NCBI GenBank assembly: GCA_903830985.1
Contig: CAIKVZ010000018.1
Location: 1 to 33,245 of the forward strand
From: an uncultured beta proteobacterium
Lineage (GTDB): Bacteria > Pseudomonadota > Gammaproteobacteria > Burkholderiales > Burkholderiaceae_C
Reading direction: 5' to 3'
DNA: 33,245 nucleotides
The notes beneath the pieces are model-generated. The model was not told where the DNA came from. It did not search any database and worked only from the letters and a program-made list of their open reading frames with translations. The position numbers were made by a program, and so were the translations under genes. This document shows, piece by piece, positions 23,851 through 32,372 of the stretch (position 1 is the stretch's first letter; the number at the start of each line of letters is the position of its first letter).

Positions 23851-25614
23851 TCAGGCGTAGCTGATCGCGCCCGCTGCCGTCACGCTGATGCTGCGGCCCA
23901 CGCTCGCCGTGTAGCTTGCAGACTTGACCGTGCTCATGAAGACGTAGTCGCCCTTCACGGCGTCGGCAGTGACCGTCATCAGCAGATAACCGCGCCGGAT
24001 GCTGTCGCTGTAGTTCAGGTCGTCGATCAGGCCCAGGCCGGCGCCTATGGCAGCGTTGCCAAGTTGGGGCACGAGGGCGCTGCCGTCGAGCGAACTCGCC
24101 ATGGCACCCAGGCCGGCGCTCTCAAAGCCCGGTGCGGTGACGGAGGAACCGGCAAATTCGACACCGACTTTTTCTCCTGCCAGGGTCGTGAGTTTGGCGA
24201 ACCAGGCATTGTGCGAGTCGCCCGACAAGGCCACGAGTTTCTTGCCCTGGGCCTTGATGGTCTGCAGCAGCGCTTCGCGGTTGCTGGGGTAGCCGTCCCA
24301 GGAATCGAGGTTGTAGGGCAGGCGCGGGTTCAGCGTGGTGCTGAGCAGACCGGCCTGGGTGGCGGTGAGGGCTGCAGCACCGGCGGCGGCGCGTGTGGCC
24401 TTGGCGGTGAGGAAGGCCGAGATCGCCGTGGAAACGCCGGCCGGATTCGTCGCGGCCGCGGCATAGGCTTGCAGCACGGAAGCCGGAAACCACATACGGG
24501 CCATGATGTCCTGGTTACCCAGAAACTGCCAGGTGGCCTTGGACGCCGACATGGTGCTGGTGAGCCAGTTTTGCTGCGTCAGGCTCATCATCCTGTGCGT
24601 CGCGTCGGTGCCGCTGGTCAGCGCCGTGACGTAGCGACCGAGGCCGCCGTCGGCGTCGCCGTAGTTGTCGTACTGACGGTCGCGGCCTTCGATGCGCGTG
24701 TCCACCATGTGCAGCGAGAACAGGCTGCCGAAATCAAAACTGCGGTAGATCATCAGCTGATTGCCCGAGGCGTTGGGGCGGATCGGCATCCACTCGTGGT
24801 AGGCCTGCGCGGCAAGCGCTTTGCGAGCCGCCCAGTCGCCTTGCGTCGCGGGGTTGTGGTTTTCTGCGCCGCCGACCCAGGCGTTGTTCGCGAATTCATG
24901 GTCGTCCCAGACCGTGATCCAGGGCATCTTCGCGTGCAGGGCCTGCAGATTGGCGTCGCCGCGGTACAGCGCGTAGCGCGTGCGGTAGTCGTCCAGGCTG
25001 ATGATGTCGTTGGCCGGGCTGGTGACGCGTCCCAAGGTCACGGCGTCGGTGTTGCCGAACTTCTTCGGGTCCGAGCCGTACTCGTAGATGTAGTCGCCCA
25101 CGTGAATGGCGTATTGCGCGTCGGATTTGGCGGCGGCGTCGTAGACGTTGAAATAGCCCTCCGAATACAGGGCGCAGGAGAACACGGCGAACTTGACCGA
25201 GGCCACATTCGCGGCCGGCAGCGTGCGGGTGGTTCCCACCGTCGAGGTCGAGCCAGTTTCGTCGAAGAAGCGGTAGAAGTAAGTCGTTCCCTCGGTCAGG
25301 CCGGTGACGTCGATCTTGGTGGCGAACGCCGTGGCAGCCGTCGCGCTGAGTTTGCCGCTGCGCACGATGGTGACGAAGTTGGTGTCACTGGCGACCTGCC
25401 AGGTCAGGCCCACGTCGGCGCTGTTGTTGGGAATCTTGGCGTGGGTCCAGAGCATGACGCGGTCGGCGAGCGGGTCGCCGCTGGCCACACCGTACTTGAA
25501 TTCGCAGGGAAGTGCGCTGCTGCCGCCACAGGCGACCAGGCCGCTGACGGCCAGTGCGGCGGCGGAAGATCCCGTGGTGACCAGGAAGGCGCGGCGGCTG
25601 TTGAACTCTGACAT
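23851..25614 (-). CDS. phoD: PhoD-family alkaline phosphatase/phosphodiesterase
   Basis: Releases phosphate from phosphomono- and diesters outside the cytoplasm; the family uses Fe3+ and Ca2+. The 587-residue product begins with a twin-arginine signal (S-R-R-A-F-L at 6-11) whose hydrophobic stretch ends in L-V-A-C (C29), a possible lipobox. A PhoD N-terminal domain (about 38-135) precedes the catalytic domain with F-S-C (C147), H-V-G-D-Y-I-Y-E-Y-G (D174), W-D-D-H-E (D237, D238, H239) and S-G-D-S-H-N-A-W near 460. TGGAG lies before the ATG at 25614. It is followed after 34 bases by the ugp Pho box and transcribed in the same direction, and it has its own candidate Pho box. Confidence 0.93.
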   Translation of the reverse strand: MSEFNSRRAFLVTTGSSAAALAVSGLVACGGSSALPCEFKYGVASGDPLADRVMLWTHAKIPNNSADVGLTWQVASDTNFVTIVRSGKLSATAATAFATKIDVTGLTEGTTYFYRFFDETGSTSTVGTTRTLPAANVASVKFAVFSCALYSEGYFNVYDAAAKSDAQYAIHVGDYIYEYGSDPKKFGNTDAVTLGRVTSPANDIISLDDYRTRYALYRGDANLQALHAKMPWITVWDDHEFANNAWVGGAENHNPATQGDWAARKALAAQAYHEWMPIRPNASGNQLMIYRSFDFGSLFSLHMVDTRIEGRDRQYDNYGDADGGLGRYVTALTSGTDATHRMMSLTQQNWLTSTMSASKATWQFLGNQDIMARMWFPASVLQAYAAAATNPAGVSTAISAFLTAKATRAAAGAAALTATQAGLLSTTLNPRLPYNLDSWDGYPSNREALLQTIKAQGKKLVALSGDSHNAWFAKLTTLAGEKVGVEFAGSSVTAPGFESAGLGAMASSLDGSALVPQLGNAAIGAGLGLIDDLNYSDSIRRGYLLMTVTADAVKGDYVFMSTVKSASYTASVGRSISVTAAGAISYA

Positions 25615-25640
25615 GGGGTTAACTCCAGAAATAGAATTTC

Positions 25641-25674
25641 ATTACAGGTGGCGTGTGTGACAAGCGTATGAAGC
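25641..25674 (-). promoter_or_regulatory. Candidate Pho box and -10 of phoD
   Basis: On the minus strand, GCTTCAT (25674-25668, 4 of 7), four bases and TTGTCAC (25663-25657, 6 of 7) are followed after exactly ten bases by TGTAAT (25646-25641), a good -10. The upstream half is weak, but spacing agrees with the olsA and ugpC promoters, and phoD is a usual Pho regulon gene. Unlike those two it has a 26-base spacer with a ribosome binding site before the ATG. Confidence 0.55.
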
Positions 25675-25857
25675 ACCCTTGGCGACCAAGGTCAAGAAAC
25701 GTCGTCGCAAGCCTGCCATTGCGGCGCAAGTCGCTGATGGTCCTGCGGGTCCACATTCGACCGGGTCGTGGCTCGGCGTTTTTCGTAAAATGTGCCGCCG
25801 GTATCTGTGGCTATTGCGTGAGGCGCTTAAGAAACGACAGTCATCCTGGACGTCTAC

Positions 25858-28800
25858 ATGAACCCCAAAGTCTCTCCGTGGCACTCGCTTAAAACCCGCG
25901 CCACCATTTTCACGCTCGCCATCTTCGTGCTGGGAATCGGGGCACTCTCCTTTTACGTCAGCCGCAGCCTGCAAGCTGACATGGAGCAACTGCTCAGCGA
26001 ACAGCAGTTCTCGGTGGCGACTTCAGTTGCCAAGCAAGTCAGTGACAACCTGGCGCAACGCATGCTGGCCCTGGACACTGTTGCCAAAGCGGTGGATGCA
26101 GACCTGATGGGCCGTCCCGCTGCTGTGCAAAGCCTGCTGGTGAACCGCCCGCTGCTGCAACTGCTGTTCAATGGCGGCGTCTGGGTGTCTGGCCGGGACG
26201 GCACCGTCATCGCCGATGCGCCGCTTTCGGCGCAGCGTCTCGGCGTCAACTACATGGACATGGATTTCATTGCGGCAGCGCTTAACAAGGGTGAAGCTGC
26301 CATTGGCCGTCCGGTCATGGGCAGGCAGTTGAAAGCCCCGGTTTTCGCCATGGCCGTGCCGGTGCGCGACACCCAGGGCAAGGTGATTGGCGCAATCGTC
26401 GGGGTGACCAATTTGGGCAAACCCAATTTCCTGGACGAGATCATCCAGAACGTCTATGGCAAGACAGGGGGGTATGTGTTGATCGCAGCGCGCCACCGTC
26501 TGGTTGTGACCGCCACCGACAAAAGTCGCGTCATGGAGTCACTGCCTGCCGCGGGTGTCAATGCGTGGGTGGACAGGTTTGCCAACGGCTATGAGGGCTC
26601 GGCCCTTGCACCCAATCCAAGGGGCGTGGAAACGCTGGTCTCAGGTAAAGGTATTGCGGCTGCCGGGTGGTATTTACTGGCCACGCTGCCAGCCGAAGAA
26701 GCCTTTGCCCCTTTGCGCGACCGACGCCAGCGTCTGCTCTGGGCCGCCCTGCTTTTGACCCTGCTGACTGGCGCATTGACCTGGTTGGTTTTGAAACGCC
26801 AACTCACACCCCTGGCGCAGACTTCGGCTGCCATGGTGGCGCTGGCCGATTCGACGCAAATTCCACAGCCCCTGGCGGTCTCGCAACAAGATGAGATCGG
26901 CCATCTGGTGGCCGGGTTCAACCGCATTTTGCAAACCTGGACCGAGCGTGAGGCGGCGCTGCAAAGGAGCGAACAGAGCCTTGCGATCACGCTCAATTCG
27001 ATTGGCGACGGGGTCATTACCACCGACACGGCAGGTTGCATCACCGGCATGAATCCCGCGGCCGAAACGCTCACCGGCTGGCCGCTGGCGCAAGCCCGGG
27101 GTCGACTGTTGGCGGAGGTGTTTCACATCGTCAGCGCACAGACGCGCCAGTCGGCACTGGACCCGGTGCAGCGGGTGCTGGCGCAGGGCGAGGTGGTGGG
27201 CATGGCCAATCACACCACGCTGCTGGCGCGTGACGGCCGCGAACTCCAGATTGCTGACAGCGCTGCGCCGATTCGCAATGCCAGTTCCGAGATGGTGGGC
27301 GTGGTGCTGGTGTTCAGCGATGTCTCCGAAAAATATCGAGCCGAAGCGGCACTGCTGGCCAGCGAAGAGCGTTGGAAATTCGCCATTGAGGGGGCCGGTG
27401 ACGGACTCTGGGACTGGAATGTCCAGACCGGCAAAGCCTTTTACTCGTCGCGCTACAAGTCCATGCTGGGCTTTGCCGAGGATGAGATTGGCGACAGCGC
27501 TGACGAGTGGGCCCAGCGCATCCACCCGCAGGATGCGCCGGGTGTTTACGCGGCGCTGCAGCCCTATCTGGATGGCAAGCCGGGTAATGCCACGGTGGAG
27601 TTTCGCATGCAGTGCAAGGACGGCAGCTGGCAGTGGACCCTGGGGCGCGGCATGGTGGTGCAGCGCAATGCCAATGGCAAGGCGACGCGCATGATTGGCA
27701 CCAACAGCGATATCACCGGGCGCAAGCTGTCTGAAGCCGCCCTGCGTGAGAGCGAAGCGCGTTTTCGTGCGGTGGTGGACGTGATGCCGGACGGTATCGT
27801 TTTGCATCGCAGCGGAAAGTTGCTGTACGTCAACCCGGCAGCGGTGGCGATGTTTGGCGCCAGCACCGAACAGGAATTGCTGGACAAATCGATTCTGCAG
27901 CTGATCCATCCGGACTTTCACACAATTGTGCTGGAACGGGCCAGGCGGGCCACGGAGCAGGGCGTTGCCGCGCCGACGATGGAACAGCGCTACGTCAAGC
28001 TCGATGGCACCGTCTTTGACGTGGAAGTGCAGGGTTTGCCGATCACGCTGGCAGGCCAACCCGCCGTGCTGGCCACGCTGCGCGACATCACCGAGCGCAG
28101 GCAGGCGCAGGCCAAGCTGCGGCTCGCCGCCAGCGTCTTCGACCATGCGCGCGAAGGCATCGCCATCACCGACGTCCACGGTACCATCGTCGATATCAAC
28201 GAGGCCTTTACCCGCATCACCGGCTACAGCCGCGAAGGCGCCATCGGACGCAATCCCCGCATGCTGAGTTCCGGCCGCCATGACGAGGCTTTCTATAAAT
28301 CCATGTGGCAGGCCTTGCACCTGCAGGGTCATTGGGGCGGTGAGATCTGGAACCGGCGCAAGGACGGTGAGATATACGCCGAGTTGCTCAACATCAGCGC
28401 GGTACACGATGCGCGCGGCGACACGCAGCAGTATGTGGCGCTGTTCTCCGACATCACCGCCATCAAGGAACATCAAAGGCAGCTCGAGTACATCGCCCAT
28501 TTTGATGCGCTGACCAGTTTGCCCAACCGCTTGCTGCTGGCCGACCGCTTGCAGCAGGCCATGGCGCAGGCGCAGCGCCGCAGCCAGCAGGTCGCTGTGG
28601 CCTATCTGGACCTCGACGGTTTCAAGAACGTCAACGATCGGTACGGGCATGACGTTGGCGACCAGCTGCTGATTCATCTGGCCGCAGCCATGAAGGACAC
28701 TTTGCGCGAAGGCGACACACTGGCCAGGCTTGGCGGTGACGAATTCGTGGCGGTGCTGATCGATCTGGACAGCGTCGAGAGCTGTGTGCCCATGCTGACC

Positions 28801-29814
28801 CGGCTGCTTGACGCCGTTGCTGTGCCGGTGCAACTGGGTGCGGTGCTGCTGCAGTGCTCGGTCAGTGTCGGTGTGACTTTCTACCCGCAGGCCCACGACG
28901 TGGAGGCCGATCAACTCCTGCGCCAGGCCGACCAGGCCATGTACCAGGCCAAGCTGGCTGGCAAGAACCGCTACCACGTGTTCGATGCCGCGATGGACAG
29001 CAGTGTGCGCGTACACCATGAAAGCCTGGAGCGCATCCGACTGGCGCTGGCGCGCGACGAGTTCGTGCTGCACTACCAGCCCAAGGTGAATATGCGCACG
29101 GGCCAGATCATGGGTGCCGAGGCACTGATCCGCTGGCAGCATCCCGAACGCGGTTTGCTGGCCCCGGCCGTGTTCCTGCCCGTGATCGAGGATCACCCAC
29201 TGGCGGTGGACGTGGGCGAATGGGTGATCGCCACGGCCCTGCGTCAAATGCAGGTGTGGCACGCCACGGGCCTGGACCTGCCGGTGAGCGTGAACATCGG
29301 TGCACGCCAGTTGCAGCAGGACGACTTTGTCCTGCGCCTGCAAGCCATTCTGGCCCAGCACCCTGAAGTCAACCCTGCCAGCCTGGAGCTTGAAGTACTG
29401 GAAACCAGTGCACTGGCCGACATGGAGCAGGTGTCGCAGGTGATCGAGGCTTGCCACCAAATAGGCGTGAATTTCGCGCTGGACGACTTTGGCACCGGCT
29501 ACTCGTCACTCACCTACCTCAAGCGCCTGCGCGTGGCGCTGCTCAAAATCGACCAGAGCTTTGTGCGTGACATGCTCGATGATCAGGACGATATGGCCAT
29601 TCTGCAAGGCGTCATCGGGCTGGCGGCAGCGTTCAAGCGCGAGGTGATTGCCGAGGGCGTGGAGACGGTGGCGCACGGCACTGCGCTGCTGCAACTGGGC
29701 TGCGTCTTGGCGCAGGGCTACGGCATCGCCCGGCCCATGCCGGGCGCGCAGTTGCCGGCCTGGGCTGCCAGCTGGCAGCCCAATGCCGCGTGGCGCGCGG
29801 GCGGGTCCAGCTAA
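25858..29814 (+). CDS. Membrane sensor with PAS repeats, diguanylate cyclase and cyclic-di-GMP phosphodiesterase domains
   Basis: A 1318-residue inner-membrane protein that may both make and break cyclic-di-GMP. A first membrane helix (about 16-36) and a second (about 291-311) enclose a Cache-like periplasmic sensor. A HAMP-like linker and four PAS domains follow, beginning near 375, 505, 635 and 754. The GGDEF domain has an intact L-G-G-D-E-F (G-G at 959) with the inhibitory RxxD site R-E-G-D five residues before that L-x-G-G block. The EAL domain has E-A-L (E1088), the D-D-F-G-T-G-Y-S-S loop and E-G-V-E-T. Both catalytic sites look complete. It is divergent from phoD across a 243-base gap, and nothing links its function to that gene beyond position. 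Confidence 0.93.
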   Translation: MNPKVSPWHSLKTRATIFTLAIFVLGIGALSFYVSRSLQADMEQLLSEQQFSVATSVAKQVSDNLAQRMLALDTVAKAVDADLMGRPAAVQSLLVNRPLLQLLFNGGVWVSGRDGTVIADAPLSAQRLGVNYMDMDFIAAALNKGEAAIGRPVMGRQLKAPVFAMAVPVRDTQGKVIGAIVGVTNLGKPNFLDEIIQNVYGKTGGYVLIAARHRLVVTATDKSRVMESLPAAGVNAWVDRFANGYEGSALAPNPRGVETLVSGKGIAAAGWYLLATLPAEEAFAPLRDRRQRLLWAALLLTLLTGALTWLVLKRQLTPLAQTSAAMVALADSTQIPQPLAVSQQDEIGHLVAGFNRILQTWTEREAALQRSEQSLAITLNSIGDGVITTDTAGCITGMNPAAETLTGWPLAQARGRLLAEVFHIVSAQTRQSALDPVQRVLAQGEVVGMANHTTLLARDGRELQIADSAAPIRNASSEMVGVVLVFSDVSEKYRAEAALLASEERWKFAIEGAGDGLWDWNVQTGKAFYSSRYKSMLGFAEDEIGDSADEWAQRIHPQDAPGVYAALQPYLDGKPGNATVEFRMQCKDGSWQWTLGRGMVVQRNANGKATRMIGTNSDITGRKLSEAALRESEARFRAVVDVMPDGIVLHRSGKLLYVNPAAVAMFGASTEQELLDKSILQLIHPDFHTIVLERARRATEQGVAAPTMEQRYVKLDGTVFDVEVQGLPITLAGQPAVLATLRDITERRQAQAKLRLAASVFDHAREGIAITDVHGTIVDINEAFTRITGYSREGAIGRNPRMLSSGRHDEAFYKSMWQALHLQGHWGGEIWNRRKDGEIYAELLNISAVHDARGDTQQYVALFSDITAIKEHQRQLEYIAHFDALTSLPNRLLLADRLQQAMAQAQRRSQQVAVAYLDLDGFKNVNDRYGHDVGDQLLIHLAAAMKDTLREGDTLARLGGDEFVAVLIDLDSVESCVPMLTRLLDAVAVPVQLGAVLLQCSVSVGVTFYPQAHDVEADQLLRQADQAMYQAKLAGKNRYHVFDAAMDSSVRVHHESLERIRLALARDEFVLHYQPKVNMRTGQIMGAEALIRWQHPERGLLAPAVFLPVIEDHPLAVDVGEWVIATALRQMQVWHATGLDLPVSVNIGARQLQQDDFVLRLQAILAQHPEVNPASLELEVLETSALADMEQVSQVIEACHQIGVNFALDDFGTGYSSLTYLKRLRVALLKIDQSFVRDMLDDQDDMAILQGVIGLAAAFKREVIAEGVETVAHGTALLQLGCVLAQGYGIARPMPGAQLPAWAASWQPNAAWRAGGSS

Positions 29815-29873
29815 GGCCGCACTGCACAGACAAGACTCTGGCACTCCCTTACCAGGTCGCCCGTGTACCGACT

Positions 29874-30647
29874 CTAGGGCTTTCTATGCTGCAAGAACCA
29901 GTCGAACAGCCCCGCCTTCTCATAGGCATGGACCCAGGCGTCGACATGGCCGCCTTCGGGCAACAGGGTGTACTTGACGTCGCCACCCACAGCCTTGAGG
30001 GCTGCGACCATTTTGGCTGACTCGGACTCCGGCACGGCGTCGTCCTTCTTGCCATGGAAAACCCAGATGGGGACGCGCTTCAGGCGGTCGGCCTCATCGG
30101 GGTCCCCACCGCCGGCGATCGGTGCGATGGCGGCAAAGTACGCGGGGGCCAGCGTTGCCAACTCCCACGTGCCAAAGCCCCCCATGCTCAAACCCGTCAG
30201 ATAGACACGCTGGCGGTCGACGTTGTACTTCGCCAGGACATCGTCCAGCATGCCCAGGAGCAAGTTGACGTTCCATCCCTGGTGCTGCGGCGCTTGCGGG
30301 GACAACACCAAAAATGGAAAGTCGATTCCCTTGTCGATCATCGCCGGTGGTCCCCATGCCTTGACCTTCTCCAGGTCTTCTCCGGCCTCGCCAGAACCAT
30401 GCAGGAAGACCAACAAAGGAACCGGTTCGCCTTGGGCCGAATAGGACTTCGGAAAATAGGCCAGGTAGCGAATCTGCATCTGCACCGTCGTTGCCAAAGC
30501 TTGCTGCGCAGTTTGGGCGGATGTGGGCGGTTTCATGGTTTGAATTTCTCCCGGGCTGGTTGGCTTTTTTAGCGCTGGCTGTTGCGCCTGTGCCAGTGTG
30601 GCGCACAAGCCGAAACAGGTGGCCGAAAGCATGACGGACAGGCGCAT
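29874..30647 (-). CDS. Exported alpha/beta-hydrolase esterase
   Basis: A 257-residue carboxylesterase of the dienelactone hydrolase/PHB-depolymerase-like type. A signal peptide (MRLSVMLSATCFGLCATLAQ, cleavage expected after A-Q-A at 19-21) sends it to the periplasm or outside. The oxyanion region F-L-H-G-S-G-E (81-87), nucleophile elbow G-L-S-M-G-G (S154), acid D202/D203 and H234 (G-G-H-V-D-A-W) form the usual triad. TTGGAG precedes the ATG at 30647; the longer open frame upstream runs into the RCC1-like gene in another frame and is not coding. Substrate unknown. It is convergent with the sensor gene and lies 113 bases after the RCC1-like gene on the same strand. Confidence 0.87.
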   Translation of the reverse strand: MRLSVMLSATCFGLCATLAQAQQPALKKPTSPGEIQTMKPPTSAQTAQQALATTVQMQIRYLAYFPKSYSAQGEPVPLLVFLHGSGEAGEDLEKVKAWGPPAMIDKGIDFPFLVLSPQAPQHQGWNVNLLLGMLDDVLAKYNVDRQRVYLTGLSMGGFGTWELATLAPAYFAAIAPIAGGGDPDEADRLKRVPIWVFHGKKDDAVPESESAKMVAALKAVGGDVKYTLLPEGGHVDAWVHAYEKAGLFDWFLQHRKP

Positions 30648-30760
30648 GGAAACTCCAATAGTGCGGTTTGACGAGCCACCCGGCAGGTCTGCAGTCCGCT
30701 GCTCAATGCGCAACCGAGACAACGGCCGGCACGCCAGCGCCATGTTGCCTGCTTGGCCCA

Positions 30761-31984
30761 TCACTTGGCGTAGGTCGAGCGGCGACCGGCTTGTCCGTAA
30801 CTGTTGTCGCCCCAGCACCAGGCCTGTCCGTCGGCGGTGAGGGCGCAGTTGGCGCGGTGCGCCAGTTGGGTGAAATTCACGCTGGCCTGAACCCGCACCG
30901 GGACCGTGGCGTCGGTGTGCGTGCCGTCGCCCAGCGCGCCGCTCAGGTTCTGGCCCCAGCACCAGATCACGCCGGCCGCTGTCAGGCCGCAGCTGTGCAA
31001 TTGGCCCGAAGCCAGTGCGGTGAAAACGTGGCTGCCCGCCACGGCCTGCGGCGTGCCGACATAGATCGCCGTATTGCCGGCCGATCCCACTGCGCTCCCT
31101 ATGCCCCAGCACCAGGCGGCACCCGCGTCGTCCAGCGCGCAGGAGTGATCGCTGCCCGCGGCAATGCTGCGAAACACCTGTGCACCGAGCACGCGCAAGG
31201 GGCGGGTCGATTTGTCCAGTCCGCCGCTGCCACCAGCCGTTCCCAGCCCGAGTTGACCGTACCAGTTCGAGCCCCAGCACCAGGCCTGTCCGCTGGACGT
31301 GAGGCCGCAGCCGTGCTGCTCGCCCAGGTCCAGCGCAACCAGGCTGCGCCCCCAGTCGATCCGCACCGGACTGGCCGCCCCGGCGCTGCCACCGTTGCCC
31401 CAGAGATTCCCGTTGGGTCCCCAGCACCATGACTCGCCCGCGAGCGTCAGGCCGCAAGCCGTGCCGGCGGAGGTCGACTTGCGCAACAGCGCCCACTGCA
31501 GCGCGCCCGCGACGGCCACCGGTTGTACGCTGTTCGCGGAGCGTCCGTCGCCGAGCTGCCCGCCGATGCCAAAGCCCCAGCACCAGCTGGCGCCCTGTGC
31601 CGTGATGCCACAGGTGTTGCCGCCGCCGAGCGAACTCGTCAGGCTGGCAAACGCCGGTGCTGTGGCCACGCGCTGCGGCGTGCCGGTGCAGTCCACCAGC
31701 TTGATGCCCGGGATGTCGCAGCGGTCCAGCACGGCGCTGGTGCCCAACTCACCGTATTCGTTCTGCCCCCAGCACCAGGTGCTGCCGTCCGTCGCCGTGC
31801 CGCAGGTATGCGCCTGGCTGCCCTCCAGGACGGCGAAGCGCAGCGTCTCGCTGACCAGCACGGGGGTGGCGTAATCCAGCGGCTGTGCAGTCGACGCCGA
31901 TCCCCCCGGGCCGGTGCCGCCACCGCCTCCACAAGCTGTGATCAGCAGTACCAGCGCGACTGGCAGAATCATTTCAATCCGCAT
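30761..31984 (-). CDS. RCC1-like beta-propeller lipoprotein with seven cysteine-paired repeats
   Basis: A 407-residue exported protein of unknown function. It starts with a lipoprotein signal (M-R-I-E-M-I-L-P-V-A-L-V-L-L-I-T-A-C, cysteine at 18) and a glycine-rich linker, then seven repeats of about 50 residues, each with C-x9-C-W-G (for example H-T-C-G-T-A-T-D-G-S-T-W-C-W-G), the pattern of RCC1 propeller blades. Every repeat has both cysteines, which suggests one disulfide per blade, fitting an oxidising extracytoplasmic site. The ATG at 31984 gives a compact signal peptide; 32020 is possible, where AGGAG lies too close. Such propellers act as binding scaffolds. No partner is evident from the neighbours. 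Confidence 0.82.
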   Translation of the reverse strand: MRIEMILPVALVLLITACGGGGGTGPGGSASTAQPLDYATPVLVSETLRFAVLEGSQAHTCGTATDGSTWCWGQNEYGELGTSAVLDRCDIPGIKLVDCTGTPQRVATAPAFASLTSSLGGGNTCGITAQGASWCWGFGIGGQLGDGRSANSVQPVAVAGALQWALLRKSTSAGTACGLTLAGESWCWGPNGNLWGNGGSAGAASPVRIDWGRSLVALDLGEQHGCGLTSSGQAWCWGSNWYGQLGLGTAGGSGGLDKSTRPLRVLGAQVFRSIAAGSDHSCALDDAGAAWCWGIGSAVGSAGNTAIYVGTPQAVAGSHVFTALASGQLHSCGLTAAGVIWCWGQNLSGALGDGTHTDATVPVRVQASVNFTQLAHRANCALTADGQAWCWGDNSYGQAGRRSTYAK

Positions 31985-32178
31985 TGAGATCCGAATTGTC
32001 CCGGGATTAAACAAAGGCATGCTCCTGGTTGATCTGGCGATGTCCGGCACCTGGACAGTAAACGTTCTCGCCGTTTTGCAGCCCTGACGTTACACCCGGT
32101 GCCAGTCTACCCAACCTCGCGACTCTCCCGAATCCGACCAGAGACCGCACACGGACCTTGAACCGGCAATGCTGGAGT

Positions 32179-32215
32179 CGTCATTGCGAGCCGCTTCGGC
32201 GGCGTGGCAATCCAT
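32179..32215 (+). repeat. Dispersed repeat unit, tandem copy 1
   Basis: A 37-base unit starts CGTCATTGCGAGCCGCTTCG and ends GTGGCAATCCAT. Its centre GCCGCTTCGGCGGC is itself an inverted repeat. It is the same family as the units at 20408-20491. Confidence 0.8.
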
Positions 32216-32225
32216 CTGTCGAAAA

Positions 32226-32261
32226 CGTCATTGCGAGGAGCGTGCCGACGTGGCAATCCAT
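32226..32261 (+). repeat. Dispersed repeat unit, tandem copy 2
   Basis: A 36-base unit starts CGTCATTGCGAGGAGCGTGC and ends GTGGCAATCCAT, in the same direction as copy 1 and ten bases after it. Ends are conserved and the centre differs, as is usual in this family. Confidence 0.8.
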
Positions 32262-32314
32262 GCGGGCCTGGGTTGCGCTACAGCCGCCAAAGCGCAGCAC
32301 CGCCGCCCATGAAC

Positions 32315-32342
32315 TTGCCAAAAGCGCCCACACTGGGATAAT
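32315..32342 (+). promoter_or_regulatory. Sigma-70-like promoter of glgP
   Basis: TTGCCA (32315-32320) and GATAAT (32337-32342), 16 bases apart, each match the consensus at five of six positions. A start near 32349 would give a leader of about 24 bases with a purine-rich ribosome binding site (AGGGGTGAG) before the ATG. Confidence 0.55.
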
Positions 32343-32372
32343 CAAATTCATCACAATCAACAGGGGTGAGTC

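Larger units (their letters stand above)
31985..32372. other. Intergenic region between the RCC1-like gene and glgP
   Basis: These 388 bases separate two divergent genes. The left half (31985-32178) has no recognisable feature beyond being the upstream DNA of the RCC1-like gene. The right half holds two direct copies of the dispersed repeat and a good sigma-70-like promoter for the phosphorylase gene. Confidence 0.6.

Noticed and set aside
23821-25611. A 596-codon open frame on the plus strand
   Set aside because: Antisense to phoD, whose signal peptide and catalytic motifs are clear. The antisense product is low-complexity and unrecognisable.
26674-29460. A 928-codon open frame on the minus strand
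   Set aside because: It lies entirely opposite the sensor gene with complete PAS, GGDEF and EAL domains; its product is rich in His, Gln and Arg and matches no family. It is a GC-rich antisense shadow.
30648-31583. Extension of the esterase frame far upstream
   Set aside because: The extra part overlaps the RCC1-like repeats in another frame. The esterase has a clear signal peptide and ribosome binding site at 30647.
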